DNA from: Paramecium octaurelia
Taxonomy: Eukaryota; Ciliophora; Oligohymenophorea; Peniculida; Parameciidae
Assembly: GCA_905182995.1 (NCBI GenBank)
Contig: CAJJDP010000121.1
Coordinates: 68,303-132,302 of the forward strand
Direction of reading: 5' to 3'
Length of the DNA: 64,000 nucleotides
Part shown: piece by piece, positions 12,044 through 23,165 of the stretch
How the letters are laid out: each line of letters starts with the position of its first letter
Numbering within the stretch: position 1 is the first letter of the stretch
Position numbers and translations under genes: made by a program
The notes under the pieces: model-generated
The model's database searches: none
Told to the model about the DNA's origin: nothing
The model's input: the letters and a program-made list of their open reading frames with translations, nothing else

Positions 12044-13765
12044 TCATCTCATAAATTACCTTCCATCCGATTACTACTTTTTATTCCATTATCCTGGTTT
12101 CTTCTTATTCATAAAAGATTGGACCTTTTATTTACGCTTTGTTGAACTTGCAATCTTAATATCTAGATATAATTAATAAGATTTAAATACTTAATGACAC
12201 CCTGGGTGGACATTTAAAACCAAATGACTTGGAGACTTTTACAAGATCTAAATTGTTAACATCATAAACATCTTTCAGACTATGGGATTGATAAGACTAA
12301 AATAACAGGAATGTAATACATGTAGATATGATCTATAAGCCTCGAAAGCACTTTTATTAAGAAAGTAATTCTTCTCTATGAGCTTTTCAAATTATTCTTA
12401 TATATTTGCTAATTTCTCTGAAGGAAACTCAAATTCATTCATAACCACTTTGGCCAATTTTAAGTGACCCAAATATCCTTTTTCTTCTGGCAGTAAAAAT
12501 ATCAATGCCTTTCCTGAAGAATTGAGTCCTCTGCATGTTCTACCAACTCTGTGGATGTACTCTTTTGTATCATCAGGGGGATCATATTATATAATCCAAT
12601 GGACTTCTGGAATATCCAAACCTCTAGCTGCAACATCAGTACATATGAGAACTCCTTTCTTAGCATTACAGAATTCATAATATGTATTTGTTCTCTTACT
12701 TTGCTTTTACTTTCCATGAATATCAAGGACAGGCATATCAACAAAATTCAGTAATTCTGCATGAAATTTGACTGAGTTGCATGATGACATGAATACCATG
12801 ATCTTCTTATCAGAATTCAGTTATAGGAATGTGAATAATAGTAAAAACTTCTTGTCTGCTTCAACAATTACATAGCCTTATTCTAAACCACTCACAGTGG
12901 CTTCCTAAGCAATGTCATCGACTCCAATGTAAATGGGTTGATTGAGTGATAATCTAGCTAAGTCATCAACCTTTTTGGTTTGAGTTGCTGAGAATAATAC
13001 AGTTTATCTTTCACTTGGTAATAATTTAAGAATCTCATTCATTTCTTCTTCATAACCAATCTTTAATAATTGATCTGCTTCATCTATTATCAAACATTGT
13101 AAATTGTGATAAATAAATCCTTTAGTATTTTATAAGTGATCTAATAATCTACCAGGAGTAGCAATTAGAATGTTCACTCCTTTTTACAATCGAATAGCTT
13201 CTTCTTTTCTATTAGCACCTCCAATAAGTAATCCTAGAGTTTTTTAATGATAGAATAAGAGATCCTTTGCAACATCAAATATTTATTAGGCCAGTTCTCT
13301 TGTAGGTGTGAGTACAATGATACCAGTTCCATTTTTTTATTAAAATTAATTTTTATATAATAGCTCTAGGGCTGGTACCAAGAAAGCCAAGGTTTTGCCT
13401 GAGCCAGTCTTTGCAGCTCCTAAAACATCTCTACCTTTTAATAAATGTGGTATTGTTCTAGCTTGAATGTGGGTCATTTTTGTAAAGTTCATCTTTTCTA
13501 ATGATTTCCTAGTAGGTTCACAAAGTGTGAAATCAGTAAATTTCTTATCAGACAAAATGGCTGTGTTGAGATTTTTATTCTATTCAGGTTATTCTTCCAA
13601 TTGATCTATGTTGGAAATTCTCACCTTTTCTTCTGATTCAGATTATTCTTAGGGCACTTGTTCCTCATTTTCAACTTCAACCTTTTTTGTTTCCTTTACC
13701 AATTGCTTCTTCTGTATTTTCTTATTAATTGTCTAAACTTTGTTAGTACCTTAGTTTATTATCAT
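12044..13765 (-). CDS. HAS1: DEAD-box RNA helicase, HAS1/DDX18-like
   Basis: Predicted 556 aa with two introns (23 and 28 nt) near the 3' end. It has a charged N-terminal extension, the Q-motif region ([19 protein letters not shown], then IQ), [40 protein letters not shown] and HRVGRTCRG. After the core come [20 protein letters not shown] and [13 protein letters not shown], the C-terminal extension specific to HAS1/DDX18, and a lysine-rich tail. HAS1 acts in the nucleolus in 60S and 40S ribosome assembly. The extension makes HAS1 much more likely than another DEAD-box member. The 3' introns were placed to keep this extension continuous. Confidence 0.93.
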
Positions 13766-14014
13766 AATTATAATATTTATGATTTTAATTGAGTAATTCT
13801 TTAATACTGCATTAACGATTATTATAATGAATCAAATTTGAATGGTTTCAGATGGGGAATGAGTACTAAAACCTAAATAATTCATAAGCAGTATTATGTT
13901 TGTTAGTTTGTAATAAGTTTGTTGATTTTCTTTAATATTACCAGTTATGATGAAGTAATATGATAGATAATTTAAGAAAAATTATTAAAACATTTTTTTA
14001 GTGGTTTTTTAATA

Positions 14015-14837
14015 ATGATGAGCTCAGTTAGATCGAGAGAAAATAGAAAGCATTCTCAGGCTAGCAAATCATTAAATTTTAGTCTTCCGAGAAGAGCTTC
14101 ATCATAAATAAAGTAACCAATTATTTAAGAAACAGAATCCATCATTTGCCTAGCATCTCTAATAATTCCACATGTTGCAGCAATTCGAATACATCAAGTC
14201 CTCCATAAAGTTGCTCGAAGTTAGAGGATGATTGTATTGACAGTAATTGATCATTTTGATTAATAGTTTCTCCTGTTTCTAAAAATACATCTGAAGATCC
14301 CTTGAATTACTTTAATTATGAGGATTTCAATTCGATTCTTCCAATCACTATCAATGGAGTCAAGATCTTGAAGATTGATTGGAGTTACTTTTCAGCTCCT
14401 CCAAATAATTTGTCACGTTGGAAAGCACATTGCTTCTGGACTGTCGGATACACTTTTGACATCAATATGAAGAAAATGAAGAAATCCTCAAATATAAAAT
14501 ATCGACTTGTCATTTAAAGTTGGTGTTGTCTCAACAATAAATCTTGGGTGAAGAATAAATGGGATAGATTGCTGGAACATGAAACTGGACATTATTTGAT
14601 TGGGTGTCTTTGTGCTTTGGAATTCAAATAAAAGTATAAATATCCTCTAATTGTAGAGCTGACAAATTCAAGTACACCAAAAATTACAGGATGGAATGCA
14701 CTAAATTGTTTTAAGATACCTTCTAATATTACCTCCAAATGGAAAGGCAGTATGATGAAGAAACAAATCATAGTTAGAATGTGTCCAAATAAAAAGAATG
14801 GAACGAATTCATCAAGTCAGAACTTTTAAAATATTGA
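14015..14837 (+). CDS. Unknown protein with an HExxH zinc-protease-like motif
   Basis: Predicted 251 aa after removing introns of 20 nt (GTTAGA...AATAG), 24 nt and 23 nt. The N-terminal ~85 residues are Ser/Asn-rich. The rest forms a compact domain: NYFNYEDFNSILPITING, then WSYFSAPPNNLSRWKAHCFW, then LLEHETGHYLIGCLCALEF with an HETGH motif, and a C-terminal helix (YYLQMERQYDEETNHSQN). An HExxH in a helix followed by short helices resembles small secreted zinc-dependent proteases of the DUF922 kind, whose active-site motif is also close to the C-terminus. That is inference. No signal peptide is evident. The first intron is less certain because it starts GTT; the HExxH exon itself is solid. Confidence 0.65.
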
Positions 14838-14914
14838 TCATTTATTAATAATCTATCTCATTAATCCAATAAATATATCAAAAATTTAACTGATTAGTTT
14901 TGATGAATATAATA

Positions 14915-15904
14915 TCATAAAGGCTTAAAAGTAATTTTATCTTTCCCATATCCAAATTGTTATGAGTACATATTATACTGTTTCTTGTCAGAGTACTTCT
15001 TTTTTGAAGTAGATTCCTATTATGGCTTGCTTTTTCTGCAGTAATTCTTTACAGAAGCCTTCTTCATTTCAGTTCTTTGGAGCGTTGATTCTTTCAATTT
15101 TTAAAGCTTTTATTGCATCTGCAATCTGACACCCTCGTTTTTTACTTACTCGATTCTTCTTTGTAATTCATGTTGCAATTCTCTATCCTCAATTTGCTTA
15201 TCATCCAATTATTCTAAGAGTTCTTTCTCTTCTTGATCCTCTCTTCGTCTCTCCTCATCTTCCAAAATCTATTATTTTAGTTGTTCATATTCATCAATTA
15301 AATTATTCGTATTGTCATACATCAAATCCAATTTATCATCAATATCCTCATCATCAGGATTCAATTTGAATTCCTCCTTTATCTCCAAATTTAAGGCTTC
15401 GTCCAGATTGCCTTCTAAGATTTACAACTTCTAAAGAATTGTTAAATTTTTCCCTTCTTTCTCCAAATCCTTAACCTTACCTTAAATATGATTAATCTCA
15501 TCTTAATAATCCTAAAACTCATGCATTAATTGATCTATGCATTTTTCATTCCTTTCAATTTCATAATTTATAGCATTAACCATTTTATTTTTTCTATCCT
15601 GCTATCTCTTAATGATTCCTTTTTAATCGAAAAACTCTTCTAAATAGTCCCTTGGCTAATAATGTTGCAGTTATTCAAACTTCTAAGGTTCCTATTTTAA
15701 TGGGATAAAATTTGTATAATCCTTTTCATCCAAGTCTTCTTCTACAACAAATTCGGGTTGTATTTTAACTTCAACCTTCTCCTTTTAAGCCTATTAGCCT
15801 TTATATCAAACCATGTACATACTTTTTCTTAATTCCTCCTGCATTTTCTAAAATTCTAAGGACTATTTATGTGGTGGTTTGAGGAGTTTGGGAATTTTGT
15901 ACAT
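14915..15904 (-). CDS. Coiled-coil protein of unknown function
   Basis: Predicted 322 aa with one 21-nt intron close to the start codon. The N-terminus is basic and proline-containing (MYKIPKLLKPPHK). From about residue 100 onward the sequence is almost wholly charged helix with heptad-like spacing (EIERNEKCIDQLMHEFQDYQ, EEKELLEQLDDKQIEDRELQ), and the C-terminus is Lys/Tyr-rich. No catalytic motif. Its style fits cytoskeletal or basal-body proteins, which are abundant in ciliates, but nothing identifies a family. It converges on the HExxH gene with 77 bp between the stops. Confidence 0.75.
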
Positions 15905-16415
15905 AAATGCAAATTATATTTAAAAAATTATTATAAATAGTTCAAAAGATAAATTAAAATATTTTAAAAGAACTTTTAGAATGAGGTCTAAAATGGATAG
16001 CCTCAGTTTAGTGCTCAAAGTCTTACACATGCGATCAATACCATTATGATTCATAATACACAAAGAATTAGATCTAAGACTAAATCTAACAAAAGACTAT
16101 ATTTAATTTAAACATGATTTAGCTTTTACTTTCTTCACAAATTAAGTTTTAAGCAATATCCGCCAACAAGAGTCTTGTAGAAATCTTCCTTTTTATTATT
16201 CATTTATGTAATTTAATAATGAAAACAGATCTAAAAATAATAGAAAATAGATCGATATGACCATCAAATGTCTTTCTAAGTATGGGGAATAAGCAAGGAA
16301 AACTGCTGCGACAAAAATAACCTAATTTACAATCTGGATTTGATTCATAAAACTAAAAAAATAATTGTGAATAAGACTATACACAATAGATTGGTCTAGT
16401 AATCTCGCATAAACG
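15905..16415. other. AT-rich intergenic region
   Basis: About 500 bp upstream of both the coiled-coil gene (minus) and the small ORF at 16416 (plus). No gene, RNA or repeat was recognised. Confidence 0.4.
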
Positions 16416-16649
16416 ATGACGGACATAAATGAAGGTGGATTTGAGGAATACAAACAGAGGGACTTGTTAAATAGGAAGGAATTGAGTTATAAATCAAATC
16501 CTTTGTATCAGAAAGCCAGAGTTACTAAGAATAAAATTATCTAGAAAATAGTTTATTTGGCATCTAATAATTTTAGAATTAATTAAAAATTCATTAGATC
16601 ATATTAATACGCATTATTTGACTTGTACAAGATTTGTGTTGTATATTGA
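16416..16649 (+). CDS. Short ORF, perhaps the first exon of an unresolved gene
   Basis: An ATG-started open frame of 77 codons (MTDINEGGFEEYKQRDLLNR and so on, then FDLYKICVVY) ending at TGA 16647-16649. Codon use and protein quality look real. Downstream, up to about 16830, further protein-like sequence exists in the same frame (EERSKEEEVQIDF-like, then FGEDMRDVGRYHKFDD) but a second TGA at 16677-16679 intervenes, and no single short intron spans both stops. It may be a short protein, a gene with two introns I could not place, or a decayed gene. No family recognised. Confidence 0.4.
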
Positions 16650-16923
16650 GTAATTAGTGATTTGAGGATGAGAACCTGAATGAAGGAGCTGAGATATGGG
16701 GAAAGGAGCAAGGAAGAAGAAGTCCAGATTGATTTCAGTATATGTTATTATATAAATAAAATGAATCTGGAATTTGGAGAGGATATGAGAGATGTTGGAA
16801 GATATCATAAATTTGATGATTAAAATTACTATTGTTTAATTTAATATATTTGGATCACATAAAGTCTATTGATGATTAAATTATTGTCATTAAATAAATT
16901 ATTTTATATTCATAGAATCCATA

Positions 16924-17527
16924 ATGAATTTTGAAGAATAAATGAATCTAATCAATGGAAATCCCTTGTTGTAAACTTTCTTATTGAACAATTTCTTTTC
17001 TAATCCATAAATATTTTAATACAGTACAATTTATCATTAGTCTATTAGTGATTCCTCAGATATAATATATTCCGAGAGTTGATTTAAGGGAAGAAAACAC
17101 GAAAACTTAGGAAGACTAGAATAGTGATAGAAAAATACAAAAGTAGGAGAAGCTTACAAAAAATTCAAAATAACTACTTGTAGGAAGTTAAGCAGATTAA
17201 CCACCTAAGGGAAATACTGATTCTGACGAAGAGGAAAGTTCATCAAGAGTAAATGGTACAAAATTATTTGATAATTCCATAGGCCATTGGAGTAAGGAGG
17301 AGCATCAATTGTATCTTAAGTTTGTCAATGATCACGAAGATATATTGAGGTCCAAGTATGATAAGAAATCAAAAAAAATCTTTAAATTGATGAGCCAATG
17401 TATTCTTACTAGAACAGCCACTTAATGTAGATCACATCATTAAAAGTTTAATCCTCTTTAAAAAAGCAAGAGAAAAGGAAAAAGCTTTGTGCGACCAATC
17501 CCATCTGTTATTATTTAAGAAAATTGA
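16924..17527 (+). CDS. SANT/MYB-like DNA-binding protein
   Basis: Predicted 192 aa with one 25-nt intron (GTACAA...TATTAG). The N-terminal half is Asn/Gln-rich and low complexity. The C-terminal half holds one SANT/MYB unit: GHWSKEEHQLYLKFVNDHED, then KKIFKLMSQCILTRTATQCR and SHHQKFNP. The ending RTATQCRSHHQKF matches the SHAQK-type single-repeat MYB proteins (R-x-x-x-Q-x-R-S-H-x-Q-K), which bind DNA. A short basic tail follows (KSKRKGKSF), possibly a nuclear localisation signal. It lies about 5 kb from the three-repeat MYB gene, but the two are not close paralogues. Confidence 0.8.
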
Positions 17528-17787
17528 TTTATAGCTGTTAACTATCATTTAAGAATTTTTTCATGTTTTTTTAAATAACTTAATTCCTAATCAGGAGTCC
17601 TCAAATATAAAGTTCTTATATTGAATATGAAACATGAAAACATGAAAATTCAAAGACAGAAGCATTTTCCTACCTATAATCAAGCCATTTCCCCTCAACC
17701 TTCTGTTAATTCATGTACTTAATTTATATTTAAAAAATCACTATTTATTAAATTAACTGAATATAATATATTTTATATATTTATTAA

Positions 17788-19134
17788 ATGAAAACAACGA
17801 ATAAATTACCCCCCAGAAATGCAGCTATCCAATTAAATTATGCGAATCAAAATCTATTGATTTTTTAGAATCAAAAACCAATTAACTTAAGAAGGTATAC
17901 AACAGGAGCAGAAGAAATGAGAAGACATCAAAAGAGTTATGGTTCCTAAAAAAGAAATGAATCAAAGTATAATTATGAATTGAGTTTAGTGAAATCCTAA
18001 AATAAACCAAAAGTAAGTGTTAACATAATACAAATGATAAATAATTTACAGAGAATGGAAGACAATAACATGTATCAAGTTTGTCAGATAGTCAATCATA
18101 ACAACCTCCTTTGGTAATGATAAAATGCCAAGCAAAACCATAATTCGAGAATTTTAAGAATCATGCAAATGCAAAAAACCATAATTTTATCACCCAATAA
18201 CAACGAAATGAGAAACCTCATTCATTTAAATAAATTGCATAAGCGAATAATAAGCACCTCTCAAATTGTAATGAACTTATTAAATTTTAAGTGTATTATG
18301 TAGGGGATTTGTAGAATGCCATTTTAAACTAAAATGCAAAGAATTCAGAAATGTTTAGGGAACATATTGTTGTTTCCTTCACTTATATTCCATTGATTCA
18401 GAAATCAGAAATTGATATTAAGTAAATAGAAGATAAAAAATTACATATTCCTTAAGCAAGAAATAAGAAATGTAGTTATACTATTGATTATTTAAAATAG
18501 ACAATAAAACAATCATTTTTGATATGGATGAAACATTGATGCATTGTAATGAAGATGAAAATGACAAATGCTAATTCAAAATTCCAATAGAATTCGAGGA
18601 TGGAGAGAGAATAGTAGCAGGGATTAACATCAGAAACTTCGCAAAAGAGATTATCTAAAAGTTAAGTGAAGTTTGCGAAGTCATGGTCTTTACTGCCTCT
18701 CAGGATATTTATGCTAACCAAGTAAAATGATCTGTTGTTATTTGAGGTTATAAATATTCTAGACCCACATAATAATCTAGGTCATAGGATTTTCAGGGAT
18801 AATTGTATATCTCTGGATGATAACCATTTGATCAAACACCTTGGAGTTTTGAATAGAGATTTGAGGAATGTGGTCATAATTGACAATTCTTCTTGCAGCT
18901 TTGCGTAATTGTTGATTTCGACAATAAGTTAGACACCATTTAGAAAATGGGATTCCGATTATTTCATTTTACAATGATGAAAAGGACAACTAATTAATTA
19001 AGTTGTATCGATACTTGTGTTAATACATATTACCAGCTGAAGATGTAAGGCCAATCATTTTATCACACTTCAAATAAGACAAACTTAACTAATTTGAGTC
19101 TGTTGAGGAGGCAGTTAAATAATTGTATTTTTGA
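17788..19134 (+). CDS. CTD/SCP-type (NLI-interacting factor-like) phosphatase
   Basis: Predicted 411 aa. Four introns (about 35, 29, 25 and 22 nt) are needed; the first starts GTG and the third ends GAG, so these two are less certain. The C-terminal ~190 residues form the catalytic domain with TIIFDMDETLMHC, which carries the DxDx(T/V) nucleophile motif of HAD phosphatases, then VMVFTASQDIYANQ, GHRIFRDNCI, LRNVVIIDNSSCSFAQL and NGIPIISFYNDEKDNQL. These are the SCP/Dullard/FCP family blocks; the family removes phosphate from Ser, as in the RNA polymerase II CTD. The N-terminal half is Asn/Gln-rich without a domain. No BRCT domain is present, so it is SCP-like rather than FCP1-like. Confidence 0.87.
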
Positions 19135-19325
19135 GATATTTGAGTCTTATTTATTTCTGTAATTTTTGTTAAAACATATTTTTAATGTGAAAGTCCTTTA
19201 TTTTAATACATATTTCAGATTAATGTTACTTGAAAGTGACCAACAATACGAGAGTTCGAACCTGAATAATCTGTAACAATATAAATCTGTACATATACTA
19301 TCTACTATAGAAATAATTTCAGTCA

Positions 19326-19958
19326 ATGAGGAATCGACGGAAAATTTATGATGACAATGATTTTAGAGAAGTTGTCAAAAACTTTTATAATTTAGTTTCA
19401 GACTTGAATAAAAGTAATAATTCATTACAATCCATTAAAAGTAAGGAGAATTCCTAAGCCCATCATAAGGAAACAGCCTAAATAAACTAAATAGAGAAAT
19501 GCCATTCCAACCAAGGAACCTCAAAACACACAAAGAGATATCAACATCAAACCTGGATTATTTCAAACTCAACAATACTTTAATTGTTGTTTCAGTCAAT
19601 AAATCGTAAGCCAACTAATCCCCAATTTCAATCAAACTAAATAAGCACCCGATATCTACGACAAAAACAAACAACATCTTTACTTCTAACGCAATTAGAC
19701 TCACATATAAATCGCATATAATATCTACATTAAGAAATTTGGCTCATCCCTTGTTGAAAATTAGGATCCCACTTCTATTGCCAAAAAAGTTATGAATACC
19801 AACTTCAATCCTATAGTAATTTCCATATTAACAACTAGTCTCAAATTCAAGAAGAGGAAAAGTAAAGTGAGGCATCAGATGTAAAAAAAACAAATGGTGA
19901 AGATTTCAAATCGAAACCCTTGAAGGATTTGGTTAGAGAGTTTTAGAGTGATTAATGA
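19326..19958 (+). CDS. Unknown low-complexity protein
   Basis: Predicted 193 aa with introns of 28 nt (ends AAG) and 23 nt (GTAATT...ACTAG). It starts MRNRRKIYDDNDFREVVKNF, has a basic proline-rich stretch (RRIPKPIIRKQPK), Gln/Asn-rich middle segments and an acidic Ser/Lys-rich end (QEEEKQSEASDVKKTNGED). No domain, membrane span or signal peptide. The frame is an exact multiple of three after splicing, which supports a real gene. Function unknown. Confidence 0.6.
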
Positions 19959-20005
19959 TTTTCAAAAATTATAGAAAGTAAGTATATAAAATAAATCCAT
20001 CAATA

Positions 20006-20881
20006 TCATTAATTTTTAAGTAATCTTAATTTCATCTCCATACTTGTAGATTATATTTCCTTATAAGGTTTTTAATTAACAATTGCGTTTCTTGTATTTT
20101 ATTATTCTAGTATTTTATTCCTCAAAACATCATAATTTACACTCTTTCTTTCAGTTAAATTATCTTACTACTTATATGATTAATTCAATTGCTAAACTTT
20201 TGAAATCACATAACTTTTTTAATACTTCTCCTAAGAAACATTGCTGTTTGTGCATCCAATTTACTATTTATTTGGCACAGGTGATATACTTAGTTTTTAC
20301 ATTTGACTTCTTTTATCTCTTTTAGAATTTTCGCTACTTGTAATTATAGGTTTAGTTATCTTATATTTTTCATAAACAATTCCAATTATTGAGTCTAGAG
20401 GATCAACAAAATCATTAATCGATTTTCTAATATCCAAATAATTCAACGAAAAGAATTATAAATATGGTAACTGTTCCTTAGCCATTTGATATGTATAGTA
20501 CCAACATAATGAATTTTCTGAAAATTATGCATTTTGTAATTTGAATATCGTATCATTTGAAACGTATTTTGAAATCTTTTCGGGAATACCATTCAAGGTA
20601 ATTTTTGAATTGATTGGTATTAGGTCAGATAATTTCAAAAAGCTTTCACAATTTTCTTCATTTTATAAAATGCAACATAAAAATAAACATGAAATCTTTC
20701 TGAGAGTGATATTCTTTTTATCGTTCAAATTTTTCTAAATTTTATTTAAATCTTCGTGATTAAAGGATTCAAACATTTTTCTTTTAAAACTTGGATTTTA
20801 ATTCATATATTCCATTAATCTCAACATAGATTCAATGAGGGATTCGATATCCGAATCAGAATTTTTTTTTAAATTTATCAT
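20006..20881 (-). CDS. Unknown helical protein, downstream part of a probably interrupted gene
   Basis: Open frame of 291 codons if started at the ATG 20879-20881. It has an alpha-helical N-terminal part (DSDIESLIESMLRLMEYMNQ) and a Gln/Lys-rich C-terminus ending at the TGA 20006-20008. The frame continues upstream past this ATG for about 40 nt without a stop, and the gene at 20904-22547 ends only 22 bp before it on the same strand in the neighbouring frame. The two probably form one gene of about 850 aa broken by a frame change near 20.91 kb. No family recognised. Confidence 0.6.
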
Positions 20882-20903
20882 ATTAAATAAAATTATACAT
20901 TTT

Positions 20904-22547
20904 TCATTGTAAATAGAAATGCATGTACTTAGGCAACTTTTGAATATGTTTTTCAACTCTTTGTCTGTTTTTGGAATCTACCTTCTTGTTGATTTAATCC
21001 ATTATTTTCATTTTAAGTTGATCAAACAACTCTCGATTTTTTTCAAGTACTCTCAAAAAGTTTAACAATTCAATTGGATCACAATCATCAATGATTTTTT
21101 TGATAATCTTTACCGACAGTGTAATATCTTGATTAGCATCCTTTTTTGAGGCCAAATATACTATGTTCGCCAAGCCTTAAGCACTTGACATCTCATTATT
21201 AACTGCTTGAAGACTAAATTCAACCAATCTTCCTAGATTTGGTAGATATTTATCAATCTATAGTAAAATAGCTGCTAATTCCTTGACATTAAAAGCAATA
21301 TCATAATACTGATAATCAACTATATATGTAGAAATCATTTTTTAGAACTATTAATAGGTTGCTAACTTCATCACCCCAGGAATATCGATTGACTTATTTT
21401 TTAAATATTCCTCAACCAAGGAATCTAATTCTAGAACATTATTATTGTTTATTGAAATTAAATTTACAATGTTCTATGGATGAATTATTTGTTTATTTTT
21501 TGTTATAAACTCACATAAGTTTATTTGATAATTTCGATATAGGTTGACACTAAATTCACCCATTTATTTTGGTGTCATCATAAGTATGATTTTATACAAG
21601 TTTCCTTCTTAAAATTCTTAATCTATGCGTTTTGGTTCAATTTATTTGAAATAAGTTCCGCATAAATAATATAATGGTAGATCTTCTTCATTGATAGTCA
21701 AATTTCTCAAGACAAAGAAGAGTCTCTGTGCCAACAAATCATCTTTGGATTAAGAGACTCCAATCAGCAATTACATCAAATCCTTTAATTCGACCTTGTC
21801 ATTTATAATAATAAGGTTGGCTATCCTTCTTAGCAGCTCTTGTTTGTTTCTAAGAAGACTTAAATTTTGATATAGAGTAATAAGGGACCATTGATTGGAT
21901 TGATCAGAAGATAGATCCATTTTTTCGACTGAATTGGCCACCTAATTCAGATAATTAGTGCCAACATCTGCATAAATTCGACTTAAGAGTGCTAAATTCT
22001 TGAGATTGTAATCTTGTAAGCCGAATTTGGAGAGTTGAATATACTTTTAGACCCAAACGCATTGGAGCAGTTGTTTTAATAGCTTTTTGTTATGAAGGAA
22101 ATGGAGGACAGTGGTTGATTCCTTGTAATCTAATTATTGCGTTGTGATGATTTTGTTAAGTACAGAATGTGGCAGTGTATCGATAGCTGTATTAGGCATG
22201 CTTTGGAGGATTTCTAGATTACATTGAGAGTTCAATTGGAGACATTTAAGCAAAAAGGGTTTTGAGGGGAATCGTTTTTGGATAACATCATTTAGGTAAA
22301 TTTAGTAAGAATCAAGAGGATCTTGTGTGATATCTTGGGCGTACTTGACGAATTGGACTAATTAGTAGGAATCCTATTTAAACATGCCAATAATTCGATT
22401 CTGATTTTCAGTAAGAGATTGATGTATAAGTGTTTTGTCAATTTGTTATTGATTCTGAAGGAGTTGTTTCAAGTAGGATATGGCTGACGTACAATCGTTT
22501 AAAGGTATGGTATTCAAAGATATGGTGAATTTAGCAGCTAATTTCAT
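20904..22547 (-). CDS. Unknown helical protein, upstream part of a probably interrupted gene
   Basis: Intronless open frame of 547 codons from ATG 22545-22547 to TGA 20904-20906. Nearly all alpha-helical, with leucine-rich helix pairs (ESTTVLHFLHNKKLLKQLLQ, LKDLMQLLIGVSQSKDDLLA, DDCDPIELLNFLRVLEKNRE) that suggest a superhelical repeat protein. The style recalls FAST/RAP-type organellar RNA-binding proteins or ARM/HEAT-like repeats, but no diagnostic motif is seen. The next frame carries on directly after the stop (see 20006-20881), so the TGA may reflect a missed intron or a one-base error rather than the true end. Confidence 0.72.
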
Positions 22548-22612
22548 ATTAAAATATATTGTTGTGAAAAGAAATAATAAATTCAATATCTAATCAATAT
22601 TAATCAGAGAAT

Positions 22613-23116
22613 TCAGTGCTTTCTAAAATTGCTGAATTAAACTTGTTTATCAAAACTAACCTTTTTGTTTGATTTAATAGATGCTATGGATTGTTGATCA
22701 TTTGAGATGTGTTCAGAACTAGGATTGCCATTTTTGTGGATTCTAAGGATTGATTTAGGTTTCAGCAAATCAAAACTAGTGCTGTTTGGTTCGAATGATA
22801 TATTCTATAGGTCATTCTTAGCTGAGCTTTCATTACATATTGGTTATGGGCAATTCTTCTTTAGCCAAGGATGTGATATTGTATTGTCCATTTCTTCTGA
22901 CTGTTATGCGGTAAAGGACATCTTTAACTCATCCATTTCAGTCTTCTGTAGCTGAGCGAGTTATGGAGAGTCTTCTCTCTCTATAGTGTCGTCTTCTAAT
23001 TGGATTTTCAAGATTTTCTCCAGTTTCACGGTAAATGGAGGTCTCTTTATTGAGACTTGAACTAGGACTTCTTGCTTCGTAGAAGGACGCTACTTTGGAC
23101 AGATGCTTATTCCCAT
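22613..23116 (-). CDS. Small protein with SILK and RVxF protein phosphatase 1 docking motifs
   Basis: Intronless, 167 aa. The C-terminal part contains KPKSILRIHKNG followed about 35 residues later by NKKVSFDKQVQF. KSILR fits the SILK consensus ([GS]IL[RK]) and KKVSF fits RVxF ([KR]x[VI]x[FW]); the order SILK then RVxF is the one known from PP1 regulators such as inhibitor-2-type proteins. The rest is hydrophilic, with a mixed charge helix (PQLAQLQKTEMDELKMS). A role as a PP1 regulatory or targeting subunit is inference from these motifs. It is divergent with the MOK-type kinase gene: the start codons are 49 bp apart. Confidence 0.7.
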
Positions 23117-23165
23117 TTGATCTATTATGATTTGAATATTAATTATATAATACAATTTAGAAGAA

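Noticed and set aside
13346-13555. A separate 69-aa helicase fragment
   Set aside because: The stop is TAA, read as Gln; the frame continues as the full HAS1-like helicase.
20083-20325. Plus-strand hydrophobic ORFs at 20.1-20.7 kb and 22.7 kb as membrane proteins
   Set aside because: They are antisense shadows of well-supported minus-strand genes.
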